Origin: Streptococcus sp. 1643
GTDB taxonomy: Bacteria > Bacillota > Bacilli > Lactobacillales > Streptococcaceae
Direction of reading: 5' to 3'
Assembly: GCF_006228325.1 (NCBI RefSeq)
Contig: NZ_CP040231.1
Location: 507,001 to 571,000, forward strand
DNA length: 64,000 nt
Of the stretch, positions 54,601 through 63,030 are shown in pieces (the first letter of the stretch is position 1; each line of letters opens with the position of its first letter). The notes below the pieces were generated by a model that was not told the DNA's origin, did not search any database, and was given only the letters and a program-made list of their open reading frames with translations. Made by a program: the position numbers and the translations under genes.

Positions 54601-54731
54601 AAAAAATCCAAGAACTTCAAGAACAAAAGAAACATTTGGTTTCCCAAGTTTTAGATGGTACGGAGTCGCGTGCGAGTCTCAGTCTGGCAGAAATTCGTGA
54701 AATTTTGGGAATTTCTGAAGCCAGCACTTGA
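51636..54731 (+). CDS. SNF2 family DEAD/DEAH-box helicase with SWIM zinc finger
   Basis: A 1031-residue protein. The N-terminal SWIM zinc finger uses Cys52, Cys54, Cys63 and His65. A bacterial SNF2-associated domain occupies the middle. The SNF2 motor spans about 575-1020, with Walker A DMGLGKT (near 607-614), Walker B LDEAQ and motif VI QAIGRAHRMGQ. Such proteins use ATP to move on DNA or remodel nucleoprotein, and the bacterial role is poorly known. GGGGT precedes the ATG. The promoter of the next gene overlaps its stop codon. Confidence 0.92.
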   Translation: MAKLIPGKLRMEGVTLYETGNIEIIKEKGNRLYTRVAGEDLRYSLEDDLVFCACDFFQKRGYCVHLAALEHYLKTDEEGQVILQVLEKGHEEQEEVETKVSFGGSFLERIQPQKREKIYTLSSQGQVEAGTNRLLWTLRIGLVDSQKYYVIRDIPLFLKVLVHRKPYMIGKHYENDLSWDAFDTASQEVLTFLCGLIEEGLSQELFFPNQGRHLFFPLTFFEQGVGLLMNLEDFHFEHQITSYENLLFHDLDPEANLFSFSVQEYPDYFEMEISESERVNVFYGGAVLFRKGNLYLLNPKQISLLKEIKELPQEERGRKCLQFDNSDRDRLAACLPLFGQLGTVSAPERLQIRPFSPIFYFDREDDGRIRLNIQFDYGDVKVTSRQQLEQLPFSSDAVLENQLFQVCLGAGFEADFQSWRQALKPEAVYSFFHHTIPAFEKLGQVFLSDEMNQLYSIQAPQVQIESKGGLLEIQFDFQGIAQEEIDQALKALTSNQDFYISSSDQVYFFDEETKQIRQNLQELGVELKDGSFQARKSLAYSLSQLFEGRDRISFSEEFQHLAHDLTHPEDFPLGDIRVQASLRDYQEKGVRWLQMLHHYGFGGILADDMGLGKTLQTIAFLTSQVTEDSRVLILAPSGLIYNWADEFRKFAPQLDLAVVHGLKANREAILSENHQIYVTSYATFRQDSELYQEMAFDFLFLDEAQVMKNAQTKIAQSLRQFVVPAVFALSGTPIENHLGELWSIFQIVLPGLLPSKKEFMKLPADRVAQFIKPFVMRRKKEEVLTELPDLIEVVYKNELEDQQKAIYLAQLQQMRDRLAQVTDQEFQRSRVEILSGLMRLRQICDTPALFMDDYQGASGKLDSLRDLLLQVADGGHRVLIFSQFKGMLEKIEQELPDLGLTSFKITGSTPAQDRQEMTKAFNQGERDAFLISLKAGGVGLNLTGADTVILVDLWWNPAVEAQAIGRAHRMGQEQMVEVYRLITKGTIEEKIQELQEQKKHLVSQVLDGTESRASLSLAEIREILGISEAST

Positions 54732-54755
54732 AAAATCAAGACAATACGCTATAAT
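54728..54755 (+). promoter_or_regulatory. Promoter of the gene upstream of murC
   Basis: TTGAAA (54728-54733), 16-base spacer, TATAAT (54750-54755). The -35 overlaps the SNF2 stop codon. Confidence 0.72.
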
Positions 54756-54778
54756 GAAGTGTTGAAAGGAAATACAAA

Positions 54779-55390
54779 ATGAAACAAGATCGATTTCCAT
54801 TGGTGTCAGATGATGAGATCATGCTGACCAAAATGCCAGTCATGGACTTGTACGATGAGTCAGACTTTATTAGCAATATCAAAGGTGATTACCGCGATAA
54901 GAACTATTTGGAATGGTCTCCTATCAATGAGGAAGAAACCGTAGTTTCTCCAGTGGTTACTAAGGAGTCAAAGTCAAGCCCAGAACCTAAAAAAGTTGAA
55001 AAAACGTATGCTGAATTGGCTCGAGAAGAGGCGCGTGCGGACTTGAAGAAGAAACGCTCAGCCAAGTATTTGACTCAAGATGTTAGTCATACTAGACGAC
55101 ACAATGGTTCAACACTTGTTCGTCAAGGAAACCAACCAACAGCGCCATTTCAAAAGGAAAATCCAGGTGAGTTTGCCAAATTTAGTAAAAACTTGAGCCA
55201 GTCTCACTATATCTTAGCTGAGGAGGTTGGCCAAGTGGCGAATCCAACTCCGAAAACCCAAATGGAAAAAGCTAAAAAGAACAACTATGATTTTCTAAAG
55301 AAGAGTCAGATCTATAATAAAAAGAATAAGCAAACAGAACAGGAACGTCAGGTTGCCCAAGAGTTGAATCTGACAAGAATTACTGAGTAG
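54779..55390 (+). CDS. Hydrophilic protein of unknown function before murC
   Basis: A 203-residue soluble, highly charged protein with no membrane segment. It has an acidic N-terminal part (residues 1-60, DLYDESDF), a central Lys/Glu-rich helix (about 78-102, [19 protein letters not shown]), a low-complexity basic middle and a Lys/Gln-rich C-terminus (about 165-203). It is mostly predicted disorder. GAAAGGAAA precedes the ATG. It lies 10 bases before murC and shares its promoter, which hints at a wall or division link. No family recognised. Confidence 0.78.
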   Translation: MKQDRFPLVSDDEIMLTKMPVMDLYDESDFISNIKGDYRDKNYLEWSPINEEETVVSPVVTKESKSSPEPKKVEKTYAELAREEARADLKKKRSAKYLTQDVSHTRRHNGSTLVRQGNQPTAPFQKENPGEFAKFSKNLSQSHYILAEEVGQVANPTPKTQMEKAKKNNYDFLKKSQIYNKKNKQTEQERQVAQELNLTRITE

Positions 55391-55400
55391 GGGGAAAAGC

Positions 55401-56735
55401 ATGTCAAAAACATATCATTTTATTGGAATCAAGGGATCAGGGATGAGTGCCCTAGCCTTGATGTTGCACCAAATGGGACACAAGGTTCAAGGTTCAGACG
55501 TTGAAAAATACTACTTTACTCAACGTGGACTAGAGCAGGCAGGGATTGCGATTCTTCCTTTTGATGAAAAGAACCTACAAGGTGATGTGGAGATTATCGC
55601 GGGGAATGCTTTCCGTCCAGATAACAACGTTGAAATCGCCTATGCAGATCAAAATGGTATCAGCTACAAACGTTACCACGAATTCTTAGGTAGCTTTATG
55701 CGCGACTTTGTCAGCATGGGAGTGGCAGGAGCACATGGAAAAACTTCAACAACAGGTATGCTGTCACACGTCTTGTCTCACATCACAGACACCAGCTTCT
55801 TGATTGGTGACGGGACAGGTCGCGGCTCAGCCAATGCCAAATATTTTGTCTTTGAGTCAGACGAATATGAGCGCCATTTCATGCCTTACCACCCAGAATA
55901 CTCTATCATCACCAACATTGACTTTGACCATCCAGACTACTTCACAAGTCTAGAGGATGTTTTCAATGCCTTTAACGACTATGCTAAACAAATTACCAAG
56001 GGTCTTTTTGTCTACGGTGAAGATGCAGAATTGCGTAAAATTACGTCTGATGCACCAATCTACTATTATGGTTTTGAAGCAGAAGGCAATGACTTTGTAG
56101 CTAGCGATCTCCTTCGTTCTACGACTGGTTCAACCTTCACAGTTCACTTCCGTGGACAAGAGTTGGGACAATTCCACATCCCAACCTTTGGTCGTCACAA
56201 TATTATGAATGCGACAGCAGTGATTGGATTGCTTTACACAGCAGGATTTGATTTGAACTTGGTGCGTGAACACCTGAAAACATTTGCTGGTGTTAAGCGT
56301 CGTTTCACTGAGAAAATTGTCAATGACACGGTGATTATCGATGATTTTGCCCACCATCCAACAGAAATCATTGCAACCTTGGATGCTGCTCGTCAAAAAT
56401 ACCCAAGCAAGGAAATCGTCGCAATCTTCCAACCGCATACTTTTACTAGAACCATTGCTTTGTTGGACGAATTTGCTCATGCTCTAAATCAAGCAGATGC
56501 TGTTTACCTAGCACAAATCTATGGATCTGCGCGTGAAGTGGACCATGGTGATGTTAAGGTAGAAGACTTAGCCAATAAAATCAACAAGAAACACCAGGTT
56601 ATCACTGTTGAAAATGTTTCTCCACTCCTAGACCATGATAATGCTGTTTACGTCTTTATGGGTGCAGGAGACATCCAAACCTATGAATATTCATTTGAAC
56701 GTCTTTTGTCTAACTTGACAAGCAACGTCCAATAA
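55401..56735 (+). CDS. murC: UDP-N-acetylmuramate--L-alanine ligase
   Basis: Adds the first amino acid, L-alanine, to UDP-MurNAc. It is 444 residues, with the N-terminal dinucleotide-like [11 protein letters not shown] (9-19), ATP loop [10 protein letters not shown] (near 114-123), [10 protein letters not shown] and the central-domain [16 protein letters not shown] precedes the ATG. It sits in an operon with the upstream unknown gene and two downstream acetyltransferases (9-base gap). Confidence 0.97.
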   Translation: MSKTYHFIGIKGSGMSALALMLHQMGHKVQGSDVEKYYFTQRGLEQAGIAILPFDEKNLQGDVEIIAGNAFRPDNNVEIAYADQNGISYKRYHEFLGSFMRDFVSMGVAGAHGKTSTTGMLSHVLSHITDTSFLIGDGTGRGSANAKYFVFESDEYERHFMPYHPEYSIITNIDFDHPDYFTSLEDVFNAFNDYAKQITKGLFVYGEDAELRKITSDAPIYYYGFEAEGNDFVASDLLRSTTGSTFTVHFRGQELGQFHIPTFGRHNIMNATAVIGLLYTAGFDLNLVREHLKTFAGVKRRFTEKIVNDTVIIDDFAHHPTEIIATLDAARQKYPSKEIVAIFQPHTFTRTIALLDEFAHALNQADAVYLAQIYGSAREVDHGDVKVEDLANKINKKHQVITVENVSPLLDHDNAVYVFMGAGDIQTYEYSFERLLSNLTSNVQ

Positions 56736-56744
56736 GGAAAACAG

Positions 56745-57212
56745 ATGGAAATTCCAATCACAATAAGGCAAGCTACCTTATCAGATTTAGAAGAAATGTT
56801 GGCGATTGAAGAAGCCAATCCTTCGTTAGAAGAGGCATTTAGCCGCCAATCCTTAGAAGAGAGTATCCGCAAGACTGCGGGTACCTTTCTTGTAGCTGGG
56901 GATGAAAATCAGCTTTTGGGCTATGTTTTAGGAGAAGCTCAGTATCTTCATCCCAAATGGATAGAAATAAAATCCATGACCATTCATCCTGACCATTGGG
57001 GACAGGGGCTGGGAACTCTTCTTCTTGTGGCCTTGAAACAGGTGACAGTCGAACTAGATTATCAAGGTATTCTTTTGCAGAGTCCTGATGAGCTGCTATC
57101 ATATTTTGAAATGAATGGCTTTGTTGAAGAAGAAGTGATAGAGAGTCATTATGGCAGTGGTTCTGAGTGGTATCTGATTTGGGCTAATCCTTTTTATCAG
57201 GAGGAAATATGA
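56745..57212 (+). CDS. GNAT family N-acetyltransferase
   Basis: A 155-residue acetyltransferase with acetyl-CoA loop HWGQGLGTLLL (near 84-94) and a core strand IKSMTIHPD. Target unknown. It starts 9 bases after murC and overlaps the next gene by 4 bases. The pair is similar in sequence (both begin IRQA...DLD/E) and probably arose by duplication. Confidence 0.87.
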   Translation: MEIPITIRQATLSDLEEMLAIEEANPSLEEAFSRQSLEESIRKTAGTFLVAGDENQLLGYVLGEAQYLHPKWIEIKSMTIHPDHWGQGLGTLLLVALKQVTVELDYQGILLQSPDELLSYFEMNGFVEEEVIESHYGSGSEWYLIWANPFYQEEI

Positions 57213-57712
57213 AAATCAGACAAGCAAGATTTTCAGATTTAGATCGGATTATAGAGATAGAGTTAGAGAATTTCTCCCTTGAGGAAGCCATTCCTCGTTC
57301 CGTCTTTGAGGCCCATTTGCGGGAAATTCAGACCAGTTTTCTGGTAGCTGAAAAAGAGGGGCGTATTCTTGGTTATATCGAAGGTCCAGTCGTTCCGCAC
57401 CGCCATCTACATGATCAGTCCTTTACAGAAAAAATAAAAGACTATAGTCATCAACCTGGAGGTTATATTTCTGTGACTTGCCTATCTATTGCCAAGGAAG
57501 CACAAGCTTTGGGAGTGGGGAAAAGACTATTAAAGGCTCTGAAAGAAGTCGCTTTAGAACATGAACGAGAGGGTATTAATCTGACATGTCATGACTACCT
57601 TATCGCCTATTATGAAAAACATGGCTTTGTTAATGAAGGAATATCTCAGTCAAGCTTTGCTGGGGAAACATGGTATGATATGGTCTGGCAGCCTGAAAAT
57701 AAAGAAAACTAG
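57209..57712 (+). CDS. GNAT family N-acetyltransferase, tandem paralogue
   Basis: A 167-residue acetyltransferase with CoA loop AQALGVGKRLLKAL (near 95-108) and the YYEKHGFVNEG end segment. Close in layout to the arylalkylamine/AANAT-like group. ATGA overlaps the stop of the preceding paralogue, and AGGAGG precedes the ATG. It is the last gene of the murC operon. A hairpin overlaps its stop codon. Confidence 0.87.
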   Translation: MKIRQARFSDLDRIIEIELENFSLEEAIPRSVFEAHLREIQTSFLVAEKEGRILGYIEGPVVPHRHLHDQSFTEKIKDYSHQPGGYISVTCLSIAKEAQALGVGKRLLKALKEVALEHEREGINLTCHDYLIAYYEKHGFVNEGISQSSFAGETWYDMVWQPENKEN

Positions 57713-57740
57713 CTAGGGAATGCCCTAGTTGGTTGCTTTT
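57707..57740 (+). terminator. Terminator after the murC operon
   Basis: AACTAGCTAGGG (57707-57718) pairs with CCCTAGTTGGTT (57723-57734, with G-T pairs), followed by GCTTTTC. The T-tract is modest. Confidence 0.7.
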
Positions 57741-57761
57741 CTGCGACTTTTAAGATATAAT
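57733..57761 (+). promoter_or_regulatory. mltG promoter
   Basis: TTGCTT (57733-57738), 17-base spacer, TATAAT (57756-57761). The -35 overlaps the end of the upstream terminator stem. Confidence 0.7.
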
Positions 57762-57792
57762 ATTATGGATTGTCAACAAGGAGGTAATGCTT

Positions 57793-59532
57793 TTGACTGA
57801 AAAATCAAGAGAAGAAGAAAAATTAAGCTTTAAAGAGCAGATTCTACGTGATTTAGAAAGAGTAAAAGAACAAGATAGAAGAGAGAAAGAAGTAGAGATT
57901 CCAAATCTGACGGCTTCATCATCTCCAGCTAGTTCAGCAACTCCTTCAGATCTTGAACCAGAAACATCAACAGAAGAGTTGATGGCTGATTCCCTGTCTG
58001 TTGTCGATAAAATCCTAAAGAATGCACCAAGTGTTCCTCCACTTTCAAGTGCTAGTACTGATGAAACGGATGGACAAGAAGAGAAAGAGATTAGACAGCC
58101 AATCATTGATAAGATTGAAGTTGTAGAATCTGAAGAACCTCTAGTAGAGCCGATTCATCTGGCTGAAGAACCTGTAGTGGAATCCGTTCAACCTAAGGTA
58201 GAACCAGTTGAGCTTAAACCCGAAGAAAAAGAATTTAACGACACTCCGACTAAGGTTGCCGTAACCTATAAAACAGAAGACAAGAAAGAGGAAATTACCC
58301 CAGGAATGCCTGAAAGAGTTGAGCCTGTTTCTACAGAATCTAGCAGTGGATTAGCTGATGCTCCACGTCGTAGTCGTCGTCAAGGTGCAACATCAACTAA
58401 GAAAAAATCAAAAGCCAAAGGTTGCCTAGTAACAGTTCTAGTTCTCCTAGTACTCGTTGCAGTTGGTGGTTATTTTGGTTATGGTTATGTGCAAGATTCC
58501 TTGAAACCTGTGGATGCGAGCTCTAAGGACTACGTAACGGTTCAAATCCCAGACGGTGCAAATGTTCAAGAAATTGGAAGCACCTTGGAAAAATCTGGTC
58601 TGGTTAAACATGGACTGATCTTTAGCCTTTATGCTAAATACTATAGCCATGCCAACTTGAAGTCAGGTTATTACAACTTGAAGAAGAGTATGAGTACGGA
58701 TGAGTTGATTCAAGAATTGGAAAAAGGTGGGACTCCTGAAGCTCAGGCACCTGTGCTTGCAAACTTGACAATTCCAGAAGGCTATACATTAGAGCAAATC
58801 GCTCAAACAGTAGGACAACTTCAAGGTGAATTTAAAGAACCTCTTACTGCGGATGCTTTCTTGGCAAAAGCTCAAGATGAGACCTTTATCTTACAATTAG
58901 TAGCCAAGTATCCAAACCTACTTGGAAGTCTTCCAACAAAAGACAGTGGCGTTCGTTATCGTCTTGAAGGCTACCTTTTCCCAGCGACCTATACGATCAA
59001 AGATAGCACAACTGTTGAAAGTTTGATTGATGAGATGGTGGCTGCTATGGATAAGGCTATGTCACCATATTACGCTACGATCAAAGAAAAGAATCTAACA
59101 GTTAATGAATTGCTCAGCATTGCTTCTCTTGTCGAAAAAGAAGGTGCTAAGACCGAAGACCGCAAGAAAATCGCAGGTGTCTTCTATAACCGCTTGAATG
59201 TCGGTATGCCACTTCAAAGTAATATCGCTATCCTATATGCTCAAGGAAAACTTGGTCAAAAGATTAGTTTAGCAGATGACGCTGGAATTGATACAACGAT
59301 TGATTCACCATACAATGTTTACACACACCTTGGCCTCATGCCTGGACCGGTTGATAGCCCAAGTTCGGATGCGATTGAAGCAAGTGTAAACCAGACAAAG
59401 AGTGAGTACTTGTACTTTGTAGCCAATGTTGAAGACGGTAAAGTATACTTTGCGACAACAAAAGAAGAACATGATCAAAACGTTGCAGAGCATATCAATA
59501 GCAAGTTACCTCAAGCAAGTAGTTCAAACTAA
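57793..59532 (+). CDS. mltG: Endolytic murein transglycosylase MltG
   Basis: Cleaves nascent glycan strands and helps set peripheral wall synthesis. It has a long acidic, disordered cytoplasmic N-terminus (about 1-195), one membrane helix (about 215-238), a LysM-like subdomain and a YceG catalytic domain with Glu in SLVEKEGA (near 458). AAGGAGG (57778-57784) lies 8 bases before a TTG at 57793 and only 2 bases before an ATG at 57787, so the TTG start (579 residues) is preferred, as I recall for pneumococcus. The start choice is moderately sure. Confidence 0.92.
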   Translation: MTEKSREEEKLSFKEQILRDLERVKEQDRREKEVEIPNLTASSSPASSATPSDLEPETSTEELMADSLSVVDKILKNAPSVPPLSSASTDETDGQEEKEIRQPIIDKIEVVESEEPLVEPIHLAEEPVVESVQPKVEPVELKPEEKEFNDTPTKVAVTYKTEDKKEEITPGMPERVEPVSTESSSGLADAPRRSRRQGATSTKKKSKAKGCLVTVLVLLVLVAVGGYFGYGYVQDSLKPVDASSKDYVTVQIPDGANVQEIGSTLEKSGLVKHGLIFSLYAKYYSHANLKSGYYNLKKSMSTDELIQELEKGGTPEAQAPVLANLTIPEGYTLEQIAQTVGQLQGEFKEPLTADAFLAKAQDETFILQLVAKYPNLLGSLPTKDSGVRYRLEGYLFPATYTIKDSTTVESLIDEMVAAMDKAMSPYYATIKEKNLTVNELLSIASLVEKEGAKTEDRKKIAGVFYNRLNVGMPLQSNIAILYAQGKLGQKISLADDAGIDTTIDSPYNVYTHLGLMPGPVDSPSSDAIEASVNQTKSEYLYFVANVEDGKVYFATTKEEHDQNVAEHINSKLPQASSSN

Positions 59533-59562
59533 AATTATGTGGTTTTCCACATAATTTTGTTT
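59531..59562 (+). terminator. Terminator after mltG
   Basis: AAAATTATGTGG (59531-59542) / CCACATAATTTT (59547-59558), TTTT loop, then GTTTT. Confidence 0.88.
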
Positions 59563-59594
59563 TAAAAAAGTAAATAGAAAAGAAAGTTAAAAAA

Positions 59595-60077
59595 ATGGCA
59601 GAAAAAACTTACCCAATGACCCTTGAAGAAAAGGAAAAACTAGAAAAAGAATTAGAGGAGTTGAAACTCGTCCGTCGTCCTGAAGTCGTAGAGCGTATCA
59701 AGATTGCTCGTTCCTATGGAGACCTTTCAGAAAATAGTGAGTATGAAGCAGCAAAAGATGAACAAGCTTTTGTTGAAGGTCAAATTTCAAGTCTAGAAAC
59801 AAAAATTCGTTATGCTGAAATTGTTAATAGCGATGCAGTTGCCCAAGATGAGGTAGCAATCGGTAAAACAGTAACAATCCAAGAAGTCGGTGAAGACGAA
59901 GAAGAGGTCTACATCATTGTCGGTTCTGCAGGTGCAGATGCTTTTGCTGGTAAAGTATCAAATGAAAGTCCGATTGGCCGTGCTCTAATTGGCAAGAAGA
60001 CTGGTGATACTGCAACGATTGAAACACCAGTTGGTAGCTATGATGTCAAAATCTTAAAGGTTGAGAAAACAGCCTAA
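59595..60077 (+). CDS. greA: Transcription elongation factor GreA
   Basis: Rescues backtracked RNA polymerase by stimulating transcript cleavage. It is 160 residues, with an N-terminal coiled coil (about 8-75) whose tip carries the acidic EYEAAKDEQ region, and a C-terminal FKBP-like domain (about 80-158, with [11 protein letters not shown]). AAAGTTAAAAAA is a weak site before the ATG. It follows mltG as in pneumococcus. Confidence 0.96.
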   Translation: MAEKTYPMTLEEKEKLEKELEELKLVRRPEVVERIKIARSYGDLSENSEYEAAKDEQAFVEGQISSLETKIRYAEIVNSDAVAQDEVAIGKTVTIQEVGEDEEEVYIIVGSAGADAFAGKVSNESPIGRALIGKKTGDTATIETPVGSYDVKILKVEKTA

Positions 60078-60086
60078 ATAGGATGG

Positions 60087-60128
60087 AAAAGGAGTAGTGA
60101 AGGTTTTGCCTTGCTCAACTCCTTTTTG
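60087..60128 (+). terminator. Terminator after greA
   Basis: AAAGGAGT (60088-60095) / ACTCCTTT (60118-60125) with a 22-base loop, T's to 60127. Confidence 0.78.
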
Positions 60129-60153
60129 GTTTTTTGGATAAAAAGGAGACTAT

Positions 60154-61518
60154 ATGAGTGAAAATAAGAAGAAAAATAAAATGGAGCGTGGTTTAACCAA
60201 TCGCCATGTTCAGGTGATGGCCATTGCGGGAACAATCGGAACAGGACTTTTCCTAGGTGCTGGTCGCTCTATCAGCCTTACAGGACCTTCTATCATTCTG
60301 ATTTATATGATCACAGGAGCCTTTATGTTTTTGATGATGAGGGCTGTTGGGGAGATGCTGTATCAGGATCCAGAACAACATACCTTTATCAACTTTATCA
60401 CCCGTCATTTGGGGAAAGGCTGGGGATATTTCTCAGTTTGGTCTTATTGGTTGTCTGTTGTCTTTATCGGTATGGCAGAAATCACTGCCATCTCAGACTA
60501 TGTCCGCTTCTGGTTCCCTACCTGGCCTAGCTGGCTGATTCAGCTTGTCTTTTTAACGATTTTGGCTTTGGTCAATCTGATTGCAGTTAAGCTTTTTGGA
60601 GAAGTCGAGTTTTGGTTTGCTATGGTCAAGATTGTGGCGATTTTAGCCATGATTGCCACTGGGATTTTTATGGTTTTGACAGGCTTTAAGACACCGCATG
60701 GTGTTGCAAGTTTGGCAAATATCAGCGACCAGTTCTCTCTTTTTCCAAACGGAGTTATGAACTTTGTCATGGCCTTTCAAATGGTATTTTTTGCCTATCT
60801 GATGATTGAGTTTATCGGGGTGACAACTTCTGAAACAAAGAACCCTCGTCAGGTCTTGCCCAAAGCTGTTAAGGAAATTCCTCTCAGAATTATCTTCTTC
60901 TACGGGGGAGCTCTCATTGCGATTATGGCCATTATTCCTTGGTCTTATCTTAATTCTTCAGATTCTCCATTTGTAACGGTCTTTGAACTGGCGGGGATCA
61001 AGTGGGCAGCGGCTCTAATCAACTTTGTTGTCTTGACCTCAGCAGCGTCTGCGCTTAACTCAACTCTCTACTCAACAGGGAGACACTTATATCAGATTGC
61101 CCATGATTCGCCAAATCGTTTCTTAAAGGCCATTAAGGTCGATACCCTTTCTCGCCACAATGTTCCACAAAATGCCATCATTGCCTCAGCAATCTTGATT
61201 GCTCTGGCTGCCTTTATCAACGTGCTACCAGGTGTTTCAGATGCCTTTGCTTTGATTACGGCATCTTCATCAGGTGTTTACATCGCGATTTATATCTTGA
61301 TTATGGTAGCTCATCTCAAATACCGCAAGTCACAAGACTTCATGGCGGATGGCTACCTTATGCCTCAGTATCGCTTACTTAATCCCCTAACCATTCTCTT
61401 TTTTGTCTTTGTTTTTGTGACTCTCTTTTTGCAAGAGTCCACTTTCATGGGGGCAGTTGGTTCTGCTATCTGGATTCTTGTTTTTGGGATTTATAGTCAG
61501 TGGAAATTTAGAAAATAA
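60154..61518 (+). CDS. APC-family amino-acid permease
   Basis: A 454-residue transporter with about 12 helices. The first helix carries GTIGTGLFLGAG (about 25-36), the substrate-backbone binding loop of the APC/AAT family, and FIGVTTSETKNPRQVLPKAV lies near 220-240. It resembles CycA/AroP/LysP-type permeases. Substrate unassigned. D-serine/alanine/glycine or another small neutral amino acid is possible. AAAGGAG precedes the ATG. As I recall it, pneumococcal synteny ends near this point. Confidence 0.87.
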   Translation: MSENKKKNKMERGLTNRHVQVMAIAGTIGTGLFLGAGRSISLTGPSIILIYMITGAFMFLMMRAVGEMLYQDPEQHTFINFITRHLGKGWGYFSVWSYWLSVVFIGMAEITAISDYVRFWFPTWPSWLIQLVFLTILALVNLIAVKLFGEVEFWFAMVKIVAILAMIATGIFMVLTGFKTPHGVASLANISDQFSLFPNGVMNFVMAFQMVFFAYLMIEFIGVTTSETKNPRQVLPKAVKEIPLRIIFFYGGALIAIMAIIPWSYLNSSDSPFVTVFELAGIKWAAALINFVVLTSAASALNSTLYSTGRHLYQIAHDSPNRFLKAIKVDTLSRHNVPQNAIIASAILIALAAFINVLPGVSDAFALITASSSGVYIAIYILIMVAHLKYRKSQDFMADGYLMPQYRLLNPLTILFFVFVFVTLFLQESTFMGAVGSAIWILVFGIYSQWKFRK

Positions 61519-61524
61519 ATCATG

Positions 61525-61554
61525 AACTCATCAACTCTGTTTGGTGAGTTTTTC
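61525..61554 (+). terminator. Terminator after the permease
   Basis: AACTCA (61525-61530) / TGAGTT (61545-61550) with partly paired interior, then TTT. Confidence 0.75.
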
Positions 61555-61617
61555 TAGTTTGACAGTCCATCGAAATAAGACTATAATCAAGCTGTAGTAG
61601 TTTATTAGGAGGTTTGG

Positions 61618-62028
61618 ATGCACGTTAGATTGGAAAATAAGGAATCGCTTAAAGCGCAAGAAATAGGGAATTTGATTCGTGCTTATAATCGTTCTAAAAG
61701 AGAAGAGGCTGAAAGTAAGCCACTGAACCTTTATGTTGAAGACGAAAAGGGCAATCTCATGGCGGGCTTAGTAGCTGAGACTTTCGGAAATTGGTTGGAA
61801 ATCGAATATTTATTTGTGAAAGAGGAATTGAGGGGACAAGGAATCGGTTCAAAACTATTGCAGCGAGCAGAAAATGAAGCCAAGAAACGAAACTGTCGTT
61901 TTGCTTTTGTAAATACTTACCAGTTTCAAGCACCAGATTTTTATAAAAGGCATGGCTACAAGGAAGTCTTTACCTTGCAAAACTATCCCTATACAGGACA
62001 AAGATACTATTACCAAAAAGATTTGTGA
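61618..62028 (+). CDS. GNAT family N-acetyltransferase
   Basis: A 136-residue acetyltransferase with CoA loop LRGQGIGSKLLQ (near 78-89) and the typical FYKRHGYKEVFT end. The second half resembles RimI-like and YjcF-like small-molecule acetylases. AGGAGG precedes the ATG. It is a single gene with no clear partner. Substrate unknown. Confidence 0.87.
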   Translation: MHVRLENKESLKAQEIGNLIRAYNRSKREEAESKPLNLYVEDEKGNLMAGLVAETFGNWLEIEYLFVKEELRGQGIGSKLLQRAENEAKKRNCRFAFVNTYQFQAPDFYKRHGYKEVFTLQNYPYTGQRYYYQKDL

Positions 62029-62150
62029 CCTAGACTTCTTTCTTTTGGAGAGGAACTTAGCTAAGTATCAAAAAAGAACGAATACTCTTTATCATGTAAT
62101 ATGGTAGAGAGTTTTTTGTTAATAAAATCTTACAAAATGACATTTATATA

Positions 62151-62178
62151 TTGCATTAAGTTAGATATATGGTATAAT
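62151..62178 (+). promoter_or_regulatory. Promoter of the XRE regulator operon
   Basis: TTGCAT (62151-62156), 16-base spacer, TATAAT (62173-62178). Two ATATAT blocks flank the -35 and spacer and could form part of an autoregulatory operator, but the symmetry is weak. Confidence 0.65.
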
Positions 62179-62226
62179 ATATTTAAAAAGAAGCGCAACT
62201 TTTTAAAAATGTGAAGGAGGACGCTA

Positions 62227-62436
62227 GTGGCTAAAAATTTAAAATTAAAATTAGCTCGTGTGGAGCGTGATTTAACACAAGGGGATTTGGCAGAAGCTGT
62301 AGGTGTTACTAGGCAGACTATAGGCTTGATTGAAGCTGGGAAATACAATCCTAGTCTCTCCCTTTGCCAGTCCATTTGCAGATGCTTAGGCAAAACTTTA
62401 GATCAATTATTTTGGGAGGAAGAAGATGAAAAATAG
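62227..62436 (+). CDS. XRE/Cro-CI type transcriptional regulator (YozG/YgzD-like)
   Basis: A 69-residue protein that is almost only a helix-turn-helix: LARVERDLTQGDLAEAVGVTRQTIGLIEAGKYNPSLSL. The C-terminal LGKTLDQLFWEEED matches small Firmicute regulators paired with a membrane protein. The start is GTG at 62227 after GGAGG. It overlaps the downstream membrane gene by 11 bases, so the pair is coupled, and the membrane protein may sense a signal or control the regulator. Confidence 0.9.
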   Translation: MAKNLKLKLARVERDLTQGDLAEAVGVTRQTIGLIEAGKYNPSLSLCQSICRCLGKTLDQLFWEEEDEK

Positions 62437-62914
62437 TTTTTTTTATTATCAATTATTAGACGAAAGAGAAGAACAACTGATTAACAAAGCTGGGACAGAG
62501 TCTTTTTATATGTTTATCGGGCTCATTCTGTTAAGTTATTTGGTGGCTGTATTAGCACCTGCTCTTTTTAATCCTAATATTCTTCTGGTTACTCTTCTTT
62601 TAGGAATTTTCTTCTTTTTCAACCGTGCACGACAACTTGGAGTGACCTACTATAGTCGTTTTCATTTTACGATTGTAGGGTGTTTGCTGGTGACTCTCGC
62701 TATTACGACTCTCTTGATGTTGGAGAACTATCAATTCAATATCGAAATTTATAAGCACAATCCTCTGAACCTTAAATATTTGTCTGCTTGGGTTATTACT
62801 TATCTGATTTACCTTCCTTGGGTTTTTATCGGCAATCTAGGCCTTAAAAGTTATGGCGAATGGGCTAAAAAAAAGTTTGAGCAAGATATGGATGAACTTG
62901 AGAATGGAGAATAG
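62426..62914 (+). CDS. Four-helix membrane protein paired with the XRE regulator
   Basis: A 162-residue membrane protein with helices at about 29-48, 52-68, 82-101 and 122-141, and short charged ends. GGGAGGAAG precedes the ATG within the regulator gene. Similar two-gene cassettes (XRE plus small polytopic protein) are widespread in Firmicutes, with functions mostly unknown. No transporter motif is visible. Confidence 0.8.
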   Translation: MKNSFFYYQLLDEREEQLINKAGTESFYMFIGLILLSYLVAVLAPALFNPNILLVTLLLGIFFFFNRARQLGVTYYSRFHFTIVGCLLVTLAITTLLMLENYQFNIEIYKHNPLNLKYLSAWVITYLIYLPWVFIGNLGLKSYGEWAKKKFEQDMDELENGE

Positions 62915-62947
62915 CTTGTTAGCTTTTTATCAATCTTGGTAAAATGT

Positions 62948-62955
62948 GTTATAAT
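62948..62955 (+). promoter_or_regulatory. pncB promoter (-10)
   Basis: Extended -10 TGTTATAAT (TATAAT at 62950-62955). No good -35 is seen. The leader is about 68 bases to the ATG at 63031. Confidence 0.6.
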
Positions 62956-63030
62956 AGTACTAATTTATCGGACGGTGTGAAAGTGGTAGAATACGTTCAT
63001 ACCTTTGTAAAGTAGGAAGAAGGAAAACAG

